Source of the DNA: Cryptomeria japonica
Taxonomy: Eukaryota > Streptophyta > Pinopsida > Cupressales > Cupressaceae
DNA length: 64,000 bases
Direction: 5' to 3'
Assembly: GCF_030272615.1 (NCBI RefSeq)
Contig: NC_081406.1
Coordinates: forward strand, 138,677,361-138,741,360
Part shown: piece by piece, positions 42,169 through 55,929 of the stretch
Layout: the number at the start of each line of letters is the position of its first letter
How positions within the stretch are numbered: the stretch's first letter is position 1
The notes under the pieces: model-generated
What the model saw: the letters and a program-made list of their open reading frames with translations, nothing else
Database searches by the model: none
What the model was told of the DNA's origin: nothing
Program-made: the position numbers and the translations under genes

Positions 42169-45100
42169 CTGGACTGTTATTATGCTACAGATGAAGGTGT
42201 TACATATGAAGAATCAGAAGGAGATCAGGTTGTGTTTATTGCCATTAAGGAAGATGGACCTGTGCCTATTGATTCCACTAGCCATCTTGTTGAAGAAACA
42301 ACTTTGGCTGCTAAAGTTGAAGAAAGTATTGTATGGGTGATTGATAGCGATTGTTCACATCATATGATTGGTGATAAAATAAAATTTGTAAGTATGGAAA
42401 AGTATGATGGTGGAATAGTCAGATTTGGAGATGACAAAGCCTGTGTAATCCATGGGAGAGGTTCTATATCTTTTGATGGTAAGCATAACACTGATGATGT
42501 CTTTTATGTTGAAGGTTTGAAGCATAATCTTTTGAGTGTTGGACGGATGGTTGACAAGGGTTATGATCTACAATTCAAGGATGGTAAATGCAAAATCTTG
42601 AATGCCTCCGATATAAAGATTGCATCTGGGACTAAGACTGAAGGTAACATTTTTCATTTGAATGCAAGTGAGAAAAGTTGTTTGATTGCTAAGATAGATG
42701 AGAGTTGGCTATGAAATAGAAGGACATGTCATGTAAACTTTGGTTCTCTGATCAATATTATTTCTACACACGTTGTTAGAGATCTGCCTAAGATTGTTAA
42801 ACCTGTTAATTTGGTATGTAAGGAGTGTTTGTCGGGTAAGCAAACAAGAATTTATTTTGAGAACAAATGGTATACATCAGATGGATTGCTGGATCTTGTG
42901 CATACTGACCTATGTGGACCTATAAATGTTAGAAGTGTGCAGGGTGATAAATACTTTATGCTGCTAATTGATGATTATTCTAGGATGATATGGGTTGTCT
43001 TTTTGAAGGAGAAATCAAAAGCATTTGAGAAATTCAAGATATTCAAAGCTAAAGTTGAAACAAAGTCTGGATTGAAGCTGAAGTGTTAAAGATCTGATAG
43101 AGGTGTATAATTTTGTTCTGGTGAGTTCAATTCTTTCTGTGAGATGCATAGAATCAGAAGACAACCTTCTGCTCCTAGAACCCCACAACAGAATGGAGTT
43201 GTTGAAAGGAAGAACCATACTATTTTGGATGTTGTAAGGACTATGTTGATTGAAGGAAATCTTCCGAAGATCTACTGGAGAGAAGCCATTAGCACTGCAG
43301 TCTACACATTTAACAGTTCATATCAAAGGCGATACCAGTAAGACCCCTTATGAGATTTGGTTTGGTCATGTTCCTACTATGAAATATTTCAATTTTTTGG
43401 TAGCAAATGTTATATCAAGAGAGATGAGGATATTGGAAAGTTTGATGCTAGAAGTGATGAAGGTATCTTTTTGTGTTATTCCACAAAGAGTAAAGCCTAC
43501 CAGTGCTATAACAAGAGACCGAGAAAGATTATTGAGAGTGCATGTGGATGAGAACCTTGGAAAGGAGATCAGAGCTTATGATGAAGGTCAACATGCTGTT
43601 TTAGCTCCTATTCAACCTAAAGGACCTAAGAAGAATGATCCGGTAGAGACAAATACTATTGATCCAGATGTTGCTGCTGCTGGTGATGATGTGCAAGAAT
43701 ATGAGAATCAAAAGACTCCAAGGTATGTTAGATTAAATCACTCTGAGAATCAGATTATTTGTGATAAGAATAAAGGTGTGATGACTAGAAGAAGGTTAGC
43801 TGCAGAAGAGGTATGTTTGATATCCAAAGTTGAAACTAAAGATGTTACTGAAGCTTGTAAAGATGAGAATTGGATAAGGGCCATGGAAAAAGAATTAGAT
43901 CAGATTGAGAAAATAATACTTGGGAACTTGTGCCCAGACCTAAGGATAAAAATGTTATTGGTACTAAATGGGTCTTTAGAAACAAATTGAATGAAGCTCG
44001 TGTAGTCAGAAATAAGGCTAGACTAGTATGCAAAGGGTATTCATAGCAAGAAGGAATTGATTATGAAGAAAATTTTGCTCCAGCTGCCAAAATTGAAGCC
44101 AATAGGTTATTACTTGCCTATGCTACTTATAAAGATTTCAAGGTATATCAGATGGATGTCAAATCTGCATTTTTGAATGGTGATATAGAATAAGTCTACA
44201 TTGAACAGCCTGATGGATTTTCACTGTCGGATGATGGTGATATGGTATGCAAGTTGAAGAAAGCACTTTATGGACTAAAACAAGCTCCTGGAGCCTGGTA
44301 TGTTAGATAGGATAAATACTTGTTGAAATTAGGATTCACTAAAGGTGTCGTTGATAGTAATCTGCACTTTAAAATTGAAAATGATAACATCTTGATTTTT
44401 GAAGTCTTTGTTGATGACATTATTTTTTGTGGTGATGATGATATGAGTATGAATTTTGCTGGTAATATGCAAAATAAATTTGAAATGTCTATGATTGGTG
44501 AGATGAAATTTTTCTTAGGTTTGCAGATTTCACAGACAGAGAAGTGTATCTTTATATCCCAAACTAAGTATGTGAAGGAATTGTTGAAGAATTTTGGACT
44601 AGATGATTCCAAACTGGTTGGAACTCCTATGGTGATTGGTTGTAAATTGTCTAAAAATGATGAATCTCCTAAATCTAATCAAAGTTTGTACAAATCTATG
44701 GTTGCTGGACTATTATATCTTACTCAGATTAGGCCTGACATTATGCATGATGTATGTATGGCTGCTAGATATCAAGCTGATACGAAGGAAAGTCATGTCA
44801 CTGTTGTTAAAAGAATATTCAGATATCTAAAGGAAACTATGAATTATGGTTTATGGTATCCTAAGAAAGATGATTTCATGTTATGTGCTTACACTGATGC
44901 AGATTGGGTAGGTGATGTAGATGACCAAAAGAGTACTACCGGCAGAGCATTCTTTTTGGGTAATAAGCTGGTTTCATGGGCTAGCAAGAAACAAGATTCT
45001 GTATCTCTATCTACTACTGAAGCTGAGTACATTGTTGCTTCTAGTAACTACACTCAAATAGTTTGGATGAAGCAAATGTTGAAAGATATCAGAATTATCT

Positions 45101-45360
45101 ATGATGAGCCTACTATTATATACTGTGATAATTCCAATGCTATAAACATGTCAAATAATTCAGTACAACATTCAAAGACTAAGCATATATCAATCAAATA
45201 CAATTACTTGAAGGAGCAAGTCAGTGAACAAAAGATGAAGCTGGAATATGTATCTACAAAGGAACAAATTGCTGATATTTTTACTAAGCCTTTGCCTGCA
45301 AATACATTTGTCTATTTGAGAGATAAGATAGGGGTAACCACCCCTCTTGATGAGAACTAG
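42169..45360 (+). pseudogene. P1 pol: protease, integrase, reverse transcriptase, RNase H
   Basis: The protease site reads WVIDSDCSHHM, where DSG is expected, so the Gly is lost. The pre-integrase zinc region (CHVNFG...CKECLSGK) leads to integrase with DLVHTDLCGP, RSDRG and PQQNGVVERKN, holding D, D and E. Stops at 42714 and 43087 and frameshifts near 43330 interrupt it. RT shows YQMDVKSAFLNGD, ALYGLKQAPGAW and FVDDIIF. RNase H has YTDADW, STTEAEY and IYCDNSNAI and ends ADIFTKPLP at about 45295, with the stop at 45358. The last 346 codons (44320-45360) are uninterrupted. Confidence 0.93.
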
Positions 45361-45641
45361 ATGCATTGAGTTGCATTGATCCGATGGATTTCAGAGCCTT
45401 ATTTTTCTTATTTGGATTGATGTATTATTGTTGCTCCTCTGCTGGAGTAGTCTGTTGATTTGGTTGTGATAGATTCATGTTTCTGTGGTGGAGATATGTG
45501 TTTGGTTTTCTGTTTTTGGTGAGATTTGGCATTGTTGTCAAAGGGGAAGAGATCATGTGAAAAACTACATTATCTATTCTGATCTTAGGGGGAATTTGTT
45601 GGTGATATGTTCTTTCTTTGCATTAACTGTTTTTCACATTC

Positions 45642-45736
45642 ATATGTTGCCATCAATGCCAAAGGGGGTGATTGTTGTAGTCTGTTGGATTTGGTTGTTG
45701 GACTTGGATATGTTGTTGTCATTGATGTCAACATAT
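45642..45736. repeat. 21-bp inverted repeat bracketing the polypurine tract of P1
   Basis: Arms 45642-45662 and 45716-45736 match at 19 of 21 positions as inverted repeats. The polypurine tract and the first ~43 bases of the LTR lie in the loop. Confidence 0.88.
45661..45668 (+). promoter_or_regulatory. Polypurine tract of P1
   Basis: AAAGGGGG four bases before the 3' LTR start at 45673. Confidence 0.88.
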
Positions 45737-46912
45737 TCCTATGAGTTTTTCTGGTGAAGATTTTCTGATCCGGTTTGCTGTTCTTTGGTTACCGGTTCCT
45801 AGTGTTCTTGTCGGTATTCCCTCTGGTATATTCCGGTATGATCAGATCTTGTGCTGAGACTTTGGGATGTTGCTTGGGATGATCTTGTGTATCTTCATTT
45901 AAGATGGCTCGTGATTTGGTGACCCACAAGTTATCTTTCCTTCGTGACAGTTGTTGTTTGGTTGTGTTCTTGAGCTTTGAGACATTGACAGATGGAGATT
46001 TCAAAAGAGATGATTGTGCAACTGTTTCAAATGATTCTTACATGTTTGCTGGTGTCTTCTAATCGTGTCCTATTTGTCTTGATGATCCACATTGATCGTT
46101 GTGTGAATTTTGGTGATTTCTATCAACCGGTGGTGATTTGAGTGTTTCTGGTGGTGTAGCGCTTTGCGATTGATCTTGGCACATTTTTTTGTGGATATGA
46201 TTGTTTTGAAATTTGAATTAGGTCCATGCTATGTAATGTAAATCATAATATCAGTTCAGTGGTTGATCTTTGTATCGTGTAATGTAATTTTTGTATTTAT
46301 GAGTTGAGGGTTTATCCGACCTTGCTATCAAGCTTGATGATTTGTATATATAGGTGATATACTTGTATAATTTAGGAGTTGGTGTGATGTTTGCATTATC
46401 AGAGAGAGTTGTATATGCGAAAAAGAGATATATCATTCGGTGAAGTGTAGTGGTGAGATCGATGTTGCAGGGCAGACAACTGTGCTTAACTGGAACTGTT
46501 CTCAGGCATTTGTAGATGCTACTATTTCAGTTCACTTCTTCCGGATTGTAGTCCAATTCATTTTTGTAAGTCAGTGAGACTTCCCTGAGGCTTGGAGCCT
46601 TCCGGGAATATGTCTTTTGGCAGTGAGCCTAGGCAGTGTGCCTGAATGCATGTGTATTCCCCATTGTAATATTTTCACATACTACTACAGAGTATCATCT
46701 TATTGTGGGTAGGTTCCCACCGTGGTTTTTCCCTTAACCGGGTTTTCCATGTCAAAAATCTTGGTATTGTGTGTTGTGTTGTTCATTTGCTTATCTTTCA
46801 AGTTGCTGTTGTTTATTAGTTTATGCTTTGATGTTTGATTATCTGATTTCCGGTGAAGACTGATTCACCCCCTTGCCCCCTTCTCAGTCTTCCCTTTTTA
46901 TTGCTGTTAACA
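45673..46912 (+). repeat. 3' LTR of P1
   Basis: 1240 bp, TGTTGTAGTCTG to GCTGTTAACA. Collinear with 39952-41177. Confidence 0.93.
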
Positions 46913-46917
46913 GTTTA
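46913..46917. other. Target-site duplication GTTTA (right) of P1
   Basis: Matches 39947-39951. Confidence 0.93.
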
Positions 46918-47430
46918 GCGATGTGCAAAGAATTACTTGTTCTAGAATAGAGAGTAGTCATGGACTTGTTAAGTGGGATAATTATGTTGAGCCTCTTAAA
47001 ACTAGTGGACATCCTTTTCCATGAGGTGCAGAGTGAAGTTTAAAGAATTGATCAAGACCCAAATATATCTCTACCTAACTATTCAAGAGTCAAAACGCTC
47101 AAGTGGAACTACATGTAGAAAAGGGACAAACCTTGTTTGATTATGCTATTGAGTTCCATATTTTGGAAACAATGATGGGGATATGCAGTATAGATGATGT
47201 GGTAGGGAAGAACATTAGAGTTTTTTATACTGACATTTGCATAAAAAGTATATTTGACTGAGTTGAAGTTATTGGATGATACCACACTTAGTGATTTCAT
47301 CATGAAATTTGGTAAGAATGCCATCTTTTTCTTGTCATATCTGATACAAGAGAAAAATTGCACTTCAAAACAAGGAGTCAAGAAATCTTTCAATTTCAAG
47401 GATAGGAACAAGTTGTAATTGTGCATGTTT
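46918..47430 (+). pseudogene. Old Ty3 gag-like remnant, right part
   Basis: Broken frames include VEKGQTLFDYAIEFHILE and ELKLLDDTTLSDFIMKF, similar in spacing to the Ty3 Gag helix in which a Gln-Thr-x-x-x-Tyr-x-x-x-Phe pattern is common. It continues 39951 after removal of P1. Moderate to low certainty. Confidence 0.4.
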
Positions 47431-49342
47431 GTAAATACCCTAAAATCATTATGAAGAATGTGTTATTGCACAATAAGAAAAAATGCTGGAAAATTCATAA
47501 TCAATTGCATCATGTAAATAAAAACAAGATTTTTTAAAAAAAGGTTGTGATTATAAGAGTGTACGAGTAGTTGAAGATAGCAACTCCATGGGAAGAAGGT
47601 GTTGACATCAAAAAATGTATTGGCTCAACCAATCAACCTTTTAACCTATTGAAATAAAAAATAGAATTCAACTAGTTTGATCATAAGGACCTCTAACTAA
47701 AAACTAGTTTAAATGTGAGAAGGGTGGTTTAATTGCAAGGGAAAAATTATGTGTACCTAGTAGATTCTAGGATCTTTCTTTAAAAAAATTAATTTTGTAA
47801 ATCTATGTTATGATCAAAGTGTGAAGAGAAGCACAAGAAAGGGTCTCACTTATACATGAAAAAAATAAAATATTTTCATACAATTTGATGAATTAGTCGA
47901 ATGTAATTATTAAGGAACTACATGAAATAAATGGATTTACTTAAACATATGTTTGATCTAAAATGTAGTTGATCTATTTTGTTTCATACAATATGAATTA
48001 TTTCAAAGAATTAAGTGAATCAAATATAAACCCTAATGAAATATTAACATGTTTAGGTGATTATTACAAATGATACAACACATTTAAGATACTAAAACTA
48101 ATTAAATAGTTAAACTACAAAAATACATCATCATCATGAAAAGACTATGAAAGTACAAATATAAGTACAAGAGGACCCACTTAGACCAATGATAAGAGAC
48201 ATTAACAAGTTTGATTAGAAAATGCCAATAGAAACATATTTGACAAACATAACAAAAATATCATAAACTACTATGCACTAAGTACATAAATATTCGCCAT
48301 TCAAAGATAATGGCATTCAAATAGTTTTGGAAATAATAATTGATCAAACTTTAAACTACTAAAAATAATTAGAAAAATATAATTCAAAATGTTGTATATC
48401 ATTTATATTCGCAAGTGTATGTACTATCAATTAGAGAATGTGTTATAATCCTCCTACTATCAATATGACCAATTAAAAAATATTTTGAAAAGAAAAGAAA
48501 ATAGTATAAATTAGAATTAAGTTGTATATACCTACATATTTTTTTCTTATTGTTGTTGGATCCTTTATGTCCTTTTAAAGATCAAGTTAATTGTGCAACT
48601 ACCACTTTAGGACTTTTAACAAATACAAGTTCGAAAAATTATTTGATTAATGTAATAGTCTTAATAATACAACTTTAATAAAGGATTTAAGATAATTTAT
48701 CATAATCTTATAAGTTAAATTTGTGGGATAAAAGCATTTATTTTCATCTATCAAACATTTGAAAATATCACATGAAAGTAATTCTAGCAACAATAATATT
48801 CATAGTATCCATTTTCTATCCACAAATTATAATATAGATGATCAACTATTTGACCAAAATAGAGACTATTCCACCATTACTACATATAACTAAAATAAAA
48901 TAGTCTATATGTTGAATATCAAATGATATCCGAGATGTGCAAAGTTAAATTCCACCATTACTACATACAACTAAAATAAAATAGTCTATATGTTGAATAT
49001 CAAATGATGTCCAAGATGTGCAAAGTTAAATAGTTATTTGTAATAACAAAATCAAATCGGGCACCACCAATCACTTCCTTCACTTTATCATGTTGACCCA
49101 CAAGGGTCATATCCACCAAAGAAATGATTTGATGAGTCTCACATTCTAGGATTCATATAATTCCTCTCCATTTTAGAAAATAACACCTTTTCCCTCATCA
49201 ACTTTGAGTTTTATGCATCATTTGATTTGATGGCTTGGAAACCAACAATGGCAATAGCACAATGCATCCTACCCATAGCAACACCAACCTTTACCCCATT
49301 AAACTATTCTCATGTGTAACATAATTCCTCACATAGGGGCTT
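47431..49342. other. AT-rich region without identified gene
   Basis: No coding or retroelement motif recognised. It holds an 81-bp tandem duplication (48869-49031). Confidence 0.5.
48869..49031. repeat. 81-bp tandem duplication (2 copies)
   Basis: TTCCACCATTACTACATA... begins at 48869 and again at 48950, with three or so differences per unit. Recent local duplication. Confidence 0.85.
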
Positions 49343-50697
49343 TGTTGGATATTGTTGCTGCTAGGATATGTTGTTGTCATTGATGTCAATGTATTCTTGT
49401 GTTGCAGAGATCTGTTTTGTGTTTTGGTGATTTCATTGCATTGATTTGGTTGGATTAAGGATTTGTAGTTTAGTAATGAAGTATCTCCAATATCTCTACT
49501 TCATTCTTTATTGGTTTCACTGATCTGGGAGATTGCTTGATCATATTATTTGATCCGATTTATAGTTTAGTCTTTCTGTGCAGTGGTTGGAAGAGTTTTC
49601 TGTTTGATCCGATGAGCTCCAGTATGATCATATCTTTGGTTGCAGATCTAGGAGAATGTTTTTGATGTTCATGTCTATCCTCAGATCAGATGGTTCATGA
49701 TTTGGTGCTTCGCAAACTATTTTTCTAATCTGAATTTCTGTTGTTGAGTGTTCCTGTGAGTTAGCGTGGTGATTGATGAGATTTGCATAAGTGGTGTTGG
49801 TGTAGCTATTGCAGATGGTTCTAATGTGCTTGTTGGTGTTTCCTGATCATGTCCTATTTGTTTTGGTGGTCCGCATTGATTTTTGTGCGCATGCTTGGTG
49901 ATTTTGCTGATTTGGTGATATTCTTCGTGTTATGTAGTATTCTTAATGGTGTAACGTGTTGTGGTTGATCTTGGAGAAATTTCGGTGGTGATGTGTGTTG
50001 GAAAATTTGATTTAGGTCCATGTTATGTCATGTATATCATTATATTATTCCGGTGGTTCATTTATATATTGTGTGATGTAATTTTGTAATTGAGAGTTGA
50101 AGGTTTGGTCGACCTTGTAGTCAAGGTTGATGATTTGTATACATAGGTGGTATAGTCATGTAATTTAGGTGTCGATGTTGTGTCTGCATTATCAAAGAGT
50201 GGTATATGTGGTGCTTAAGTGAATTTATCCTTCGGTGTGGAGTATTGAGCAGAGATTGTTGCAAGGCGGACAAATGTGCTTAACCGGAACTATCATCAGG
50301 CATAAGGAGATGCTATATTTGCAGTTCATGTAATCCCGATTGTAGTCCAAATCTTATTGTAAGTTAGTGAGCCTTCCCTAAGGGTTGTAGCCTTCTGGAT
50401 CATCTTATTTTGAGCAACGAGCTCTAGGCAATGTACCTGAATGCATGTGCATTCCTCATTGTAATATTTACACATACTACTGTAGAGTATCATCTTATTG
50501 TGGGTAGGTTCGCACCGTGGTTTCTCCCTTAACCATGTTTTCCACATCAAATCTTGGTATTATGTGTGTTGGTGATATTTTGTTTATCTTTATTCTTGCT
50601 GCAATTGTTTAGATTTGAGAATGGGCTTAAATTGTTTAATCTGGTGAAAATTGATTCACCCCTCCATCTCAATTTTCCTTCTTGGTTGCTGCTAACA
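49343..50697 (+). repeat. 5' LTR of P2
   Basis: 1355 bp, TGTTGGATATTG to GCTGCTAACA. The first ~925 bases align with the partial 3' LTR at 63075-64000. Confidence 0.93.
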
Positions 50698-50699
50698 AT

Positions 50700-50711
50700 T
50701 GGTATCAGAGC
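50700..50711 (+). promoter_or_regulatory. Primer-binding site of P2
   Basis: TGGTATCAGAGC, the exact initiator Met tRNA type site, two bases after the LTR. Confidence 0.92.
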
Positions 50712-50753
50712 TAGATCCTCTGATAGAAGCTTGACTGCTTTAGGATATTCGGG

Positions 50754-51780
50754 ATGGAAACTTATGTGTTCAAGAAGGAGAGTCCTAGATTGGATGGAAT
50801 CAATTATACTATTTGGAAGGACTAGATGGAAGTTCACTTGAAATGTCTTGGAGAAGAATATTGGAAGATCACAAAGAATGCTTATAATGTTCCTCAGAAT
50901 GGATTGGTTACTACTGCTGAGATCAAGGATGCTGAACATAACATAAGAGGGAAGGAAGCATTGCTTAGTGCCTTAACTGATTCAGAGATGACTAATGTGA
51001 TGGGTTTACAGATTGCACATGAGATTTGGAAGAAGGTAGAGACCTTGTATGAAGGTGATGCACAAGTTAAAGTTGCTAAGTTGTAGAGATTGAAAGGAAA
51101 GTATGAAGCATTGAAGATGGCGAAAGATGAAAATATATCAACCTTTATGGCTAAGGTGAATGAACTTGTTATGAATATTAGATGTATATGTGGAACCCTT
51201 GAAGAAGATGAGATTGTTTCTAAGGTGTTGAGATCATTGCCTCCTGCTTATAAACACAAAGTAGTTGGTATTGATGAGATCCAGAGTGTGACTACAGTGA
51301 CTAGAGATATGTTGGTTGGAAAGCTTACTGCATTTAAGTTGAGAAAATTTGGAGAATCACATGGTAAATCTGAAACTACATGTATAACCTCTGTATCTAG
51401 GAAGCAAAAGTATGTTCTGGGAGAAAGTTCTTGTTGGGTATCCAGATTTGAAAGAGGAAAGAGAGAGATGGAAGAGAAAGAAAGATAATTGGATGAGCTT
51501 GAGGGCCTTATTGCTCGGAGACTGCCTAAAGGAGCCGATAAGTATGATGGAAAGTTACCTTTGAAATGTTTCTCTTGCAATAAGATATGACATTTTTCTT
51601 CTAGGTGCCCTGAGAGAATATCTAGATATGATAAGCATGATAAATTTGAAAGGCATGATAGATCCGATACGAATGATAGATATGAGAAGCATGATAAGTA
51701 TGATAAGCCCTATAAGCCCTACCAGAAGTACATAAATCAGAAGAGATGCTACTATGTTATTAATGAAGGTGTAACAGATG
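50754..51780 (+). pseudogene. P2 gag (copia type) with zinc knuckle
   Basis: Starts METYVFKKESPRLDG. One frame carries the copia Gag domain (HEIWKKVETLYEGDAQVKVA, TFMAKVNELVMNIR) with stops at 50823, 51084 and 51486. A knuckle (CFSCNKI, HFSSRC) with a stop at its Gly position is near 51568-51610, followed by the same Asp/Arg/Tyr/Lys repeat run as P1. Confidence 0.9.
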
Positions 51781-54698
51781 TGGAATCTAAGAATGGGAAT
51801 TCAAAAGACAAATTTGTATTTATTGTTATCAAGGAAGATGGTCTAGTATCCGTGAATCCTACAAGCTGCATTGTTGAAGAGAAAGCTTTAGCTACTAAGG
51901 TTGAAGAGAAAGATGAATGGGTGATTGCCAGTGGTTGTTCACATCATATGATAGGTGATAAAAGAAAATTTGTAAGTATAGAAAGGTATGATGGTGGAAT
52001 AGTGAGATTTGGAGATGACAAAGCTTGTGTGATTCGTGGTAGAGGCTCTATATGTTTCAATGGTAAGCATAATACTGATGATGTCTTGTATGTTGAAGGT
52101 TTGAAGCATAATATTTTGAGTGTTGGATAGATGGTTGCCAAAGGATATGATTTCCAATTCAAGAATGGTAAATGTAATATCCTAAATGCCTCCGGTATAG
52201 AGATTGCATCGGGTACTAAGACTAAAGGTAATATATTTCATTTAAATGTTGGTGAAAAGAGTTGTTTGATTGCTTAGATTGATGAAAGTTGGTTATGGTA
52301 TAGAATAACGTGTCATGTTAATTTTGACTACATAGTAAAGATAAGTTCTACTCAAGCTGTTAGAGATATGCCTAAGATTGCGAAGCTTGCTAATCCGGTG
52401 TGTAAGAAATGTCAGATGGGAAAGAAAACAAAAATTTCATTTAAGAGTAAGTTGTATTCATCTAATGGATTACTAGATCTAGTTCATACTGATTTATGTA
52501 ATCCTACTAGAGTGAGAAGCTATTTCATGTTGTTGATGGATGATTATTCAAGAATGATGTGGGTTACCTTCTTAAGGGAGAAATCAGAAGCATTGGAGAA
52601 ACTCAAGATATTCAAAGACAGAGTGGAGACTAAGACATGGTTGAAGCTGAAATGCCTGAGATCTAATAGAGGAGAATTTACATTATGAGAGTTTGATACA
52701 TTCTGTGAGGGGAATGGAATTAGAAGATAGTTATCTTCTCCTAGAACCTCTCAACAGAATGGAAGTTGTTGAAAGGAAGAACATAACTATCTTAGATGCT
52801 GCAAGGGTTATGTTGATTGAAGGAAATGTTGCACAAACTTTTTGGAGAGAAGTTGTTAGCACTGTTGTTTATACATTCAACCAGGTGCATATTAAAGGTG
52901 ATTTTGATAAGACTCCTTATGATATATGGTTTGGTCGTGTTCCTACAGTTAGATATTTCAGAATTTTTGGAAGTAAATGCTATATCAAAAGAGATGAGAA
53001 TATATGAAAGTTTGATGCAAGATGTGATGAAGGAATCTTCTTGGGATATTCTACTAAGAGAAAGTCCTACCGGTCCTACAATAAGAGACTGAAGAAGATA
53101 GTTGAGAGTGAAAATGTGAAGGTAGATGAATGTCTTGGAAAACATATTAGAGCATGCAATTATGATTTTGATGATGAAGATATTCCTAAGCCTGTGTAGA
53201 TTGAGATCTTGAAGCAGAATGATCCGGTGGAGATAGTTAATCTGGATATTGCTGCTTCTGGTGAAGAAGTGCAAGAGCCTGAAAATCAGAACAATCAGAA
53301 GACTCCGAGGTATGTAAGATTGAATCATTCAAAAAATCAGATTTTTGGTCATAAGAATAAAGGTGTGATGACTAGGAGAAGGATTGTTGCTAAAGAGATA
53401 TGCTTGATTTCAAAGATTGAACCTAAAGATGTTGTAGAAGCATGCAAGGATGAAAATTAGTTAAAAGCAATGGAAGAAGAGATGAACAAGATTGAAAATA
53501 ATGACACTTGGGAGCTTGTTCTGAGGCCTAAAGACAAAAATGTGATTGGTACTAAAGGGGTGTTCTAGAATAAACTGAATGAAGTCATTGAAGTTGTCAG
53601 AAAAAAAAAACAAGATTGCTATATAAAGGTTGTTCTCAGATGGAAGGTATTGACTATGAAGATTTTTTTTCTCTTGTATCTAGAATTGAAGCTGTTAGAT
53701 TGTTTCTTTCATATGCTTGTTACAAGAATTTCAAGGTATATCGGATGGATGTCAAGTCAACGTTTTTGAATGGTGACCTTAAAGAGGAAGTCTACATTGA
53801 CCAACCAGATGGATTTTCTTTATCTGATGAAGGAGATATGGTATGGAAATTGAAGAAAGCTCTATATGGATTGAAGCAAGCCCCTAGAGCTTGGTATGCT
53901 AGATTGGACAAGTATTTGTTGAAGTTGGGATTCTGTAAAGGTACTACTGATAGTAATTTGTACTTCAAAGTTGAGAATGATAAAATTTTAATTGTTGAAG
54001 TCTTTGTTGATGATATCATTTTTGGCGGTGATGATAATTTGAGTATGAAGTTTGCTGATGATATGCAAAAGGAATTTGAGATGTCTATGATAGGTGAAAT
54101 ATAATTCTTCTTAGGATTGCATATTACTCATACCGGTAAAGGTATTTTCATTTCTCAATCTAAGTATGTGAAGAAATTGTTAAAGAAGTTTGGATTAGCT
54201 TATTCTAAGCCTGTTGGAACTCCTATGGTGACTAGATGCAAATTATATAAGAATGATGAATCTCAGAAAGTTAATCAGACTTTGTATAGATCTATGGTTG
54301 GTGGACTATTGTACTTAACTCAATCTAGACCAAACATTATGCATGTTGTTTGTCTTTGTGCTATATTTCAATTAGATCCTAAAGAGACTCATGGTATTGT
54401 TGTGAAAAGGATTATCAGATACTTGAAGGGGACTGTTGATTATGGTTTGTGGTATCCGAAGAATGATGATTTCCTGCTATGAGCCTACACTGATGTTGAT
54501 GATTGGAAGAGCACTACCAATGGAGCATTCTTTTTGGGAAAGAAGTTAATTTCATGGTCCAGTAAGAAACAAGACGTTGTATCTTTGTCTATTGCTGAAG
54601 CTTAATATATTGTTGTTGCTAGTAATTGTACTTAGGTAGTCTGGATGAAGATGTTGAAGGATATTAGAGTTATTTATGATGAGCATACTGTTATATAT
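51781..54698 (+). pseudogene. P2 pol, 5' portion: protease, integrase, RT, RNase H start
   Basis: The protease site is WVIASGCSHHM, with the catalytic Asp changed to Ala. Integrase shows DLVHTDLC, then RSNRGE (Asp to Asn at the second catalytic position) and VVERKN, with stops and shifts around 52128, 52690 and 53010. RT shows YRMDVKSTFLNGD, ALYGLKQAPRAW and FVDDIIF. RNase H begins YTDVDDW and is degraded with stops at 54481 and 54603. D then splits it at 54698. Two of the three active sites named are mutated. Confidence 0.92.
54694..54698. other. Target-site duplication TATAT (left) of D
   Basis: Repeated at 62525-62529. Joining the flanks restores the P2 RNase H reading around VIYCNNS. Confidence 0.88.
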
Positions 54699-55926
54699 TG
54701 TAGCATCATAAAATTGCAATGCTTTCAATTTTCGACTGCATTTGGGTCTTTGCATTAGCAAATGAATACCTAAGCCTGATTGGAGACCCAAAACATGCTC
54801 AAGACATAAAAAATTGGCATTTTCCATCATACTGCACTACCTTTTGATGATTCCTGTCCTAAATTAGGACAGGATAGGGGCGTGGTTCCCTTGTCCTAGC
54901 CCTATTTTGGGCCCCCTTTGAGCCTCCCTTGCATTGAGCTTGTCAATTGTTGAGCGGGAAAAGTTTCTCTATGTCAGCCTAAGATGAGAAATTACCTAAA
55001 TACCCCTAATTGGCAAGTATATAAGGAGATCTTCCCCTTCTATTTGCATAAGCGAAGTCGATGATAGGTGAAGTTGATCATAAAGCAAAATCAAGTGCAT
55101 ACATTCAAACATTCAAGCATTCATTCAAACATTGAGCATTTCAAGTCTCCTTTCAAGGATAGGTGTTGCATTCAAGTCAAGGATTCAACCATTGAAGAGG
55201 AGATTTATATAAACATTCAAGACATCCTATTTTACATATCCATTTAAGAAAATTCATCTACACATGTATCGACATTTCAATTACATCCCCTTTTTGAGGT
55301 GGATTTTACTTCAGACATTTTCTTTCATTTACTTGCAGCATTTTACAACCACTTGGTTAATTCTAAAATGGGGTTTGACCTGAAGGAAAATCCCAAATAC
55401 CAACAATATTTCTCTCTCTTGTTTGTGTGTAGGTTGCAGGTGCGCAACTGTAATTGCAGGTTTGGGCTTCATTTTCAGAGACAAAAAAACCCTTTTCGGC
55501 CCACGAATTTTTCGAAGGACCATGTGCAACTTACTTATGGTCCCTGCAACTTTTGCTCAAATTTGTAGGGAAGCTTCGTCTTGACATTCTACTGCTAATT
55601 CCAGGTGCACAACTTCATCCCACATCTCTATCTTAAGATATAATCGTTTCTTTGCCATTTCTGCACTTAGTCTCAATTTGCTTAATTCAACTTGTCTATT
55701 ATAAAAGAGGGTTAATTTACTTTCCTAATACTTTCCAAACATTACTATAATTCACTTAGTATTCAATCTCTTACCATTGGGGATTGGATCTAGTGAATTC
55801 AACCCCTCTTTTAAATGTAATGTGTGTGAAAAATTGAAGGGAATCCTTTGTGAAACTTTCATCCCTCTTTTGAGGGGAGTAAAGGTTTCCACTTGATCTC
55901 CCCTCATCATTTTCCACCATATTACA
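54699..55926 (+). repeat. 5' LTR of D
   Basis: 1228 bp, TGTAGCATCATAAAATTG to CACCATATTACA. Collinear with the 3' LTR with modest divergence. Confidence 0.92.
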
Positions 55927-55929
55927 TTT

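Larger units (their letters stand above)
39952..46912 (+). mobile_element. Complete Ty1/copia element P1 (6961 bp)
   Basis: 5' LTR 39952-41177, primer site, gag, protease, integrase, RT, RNase H, polypurine tract, 3' LTR 45673-46912, flanked by GTTTA. The GAG-PR-IN-RT-RH order defines Ty1/copia. The tract context CCATCAATGCCAAAGGGGG before TGTTG and the conserved LTR word GGGTTTTCCATGTCAAA resemble SIRE/Maximus-type plant elements, though no envelope-like ORF is seen. Many stops and shifts show it is inactive. Confidence 0.95.
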
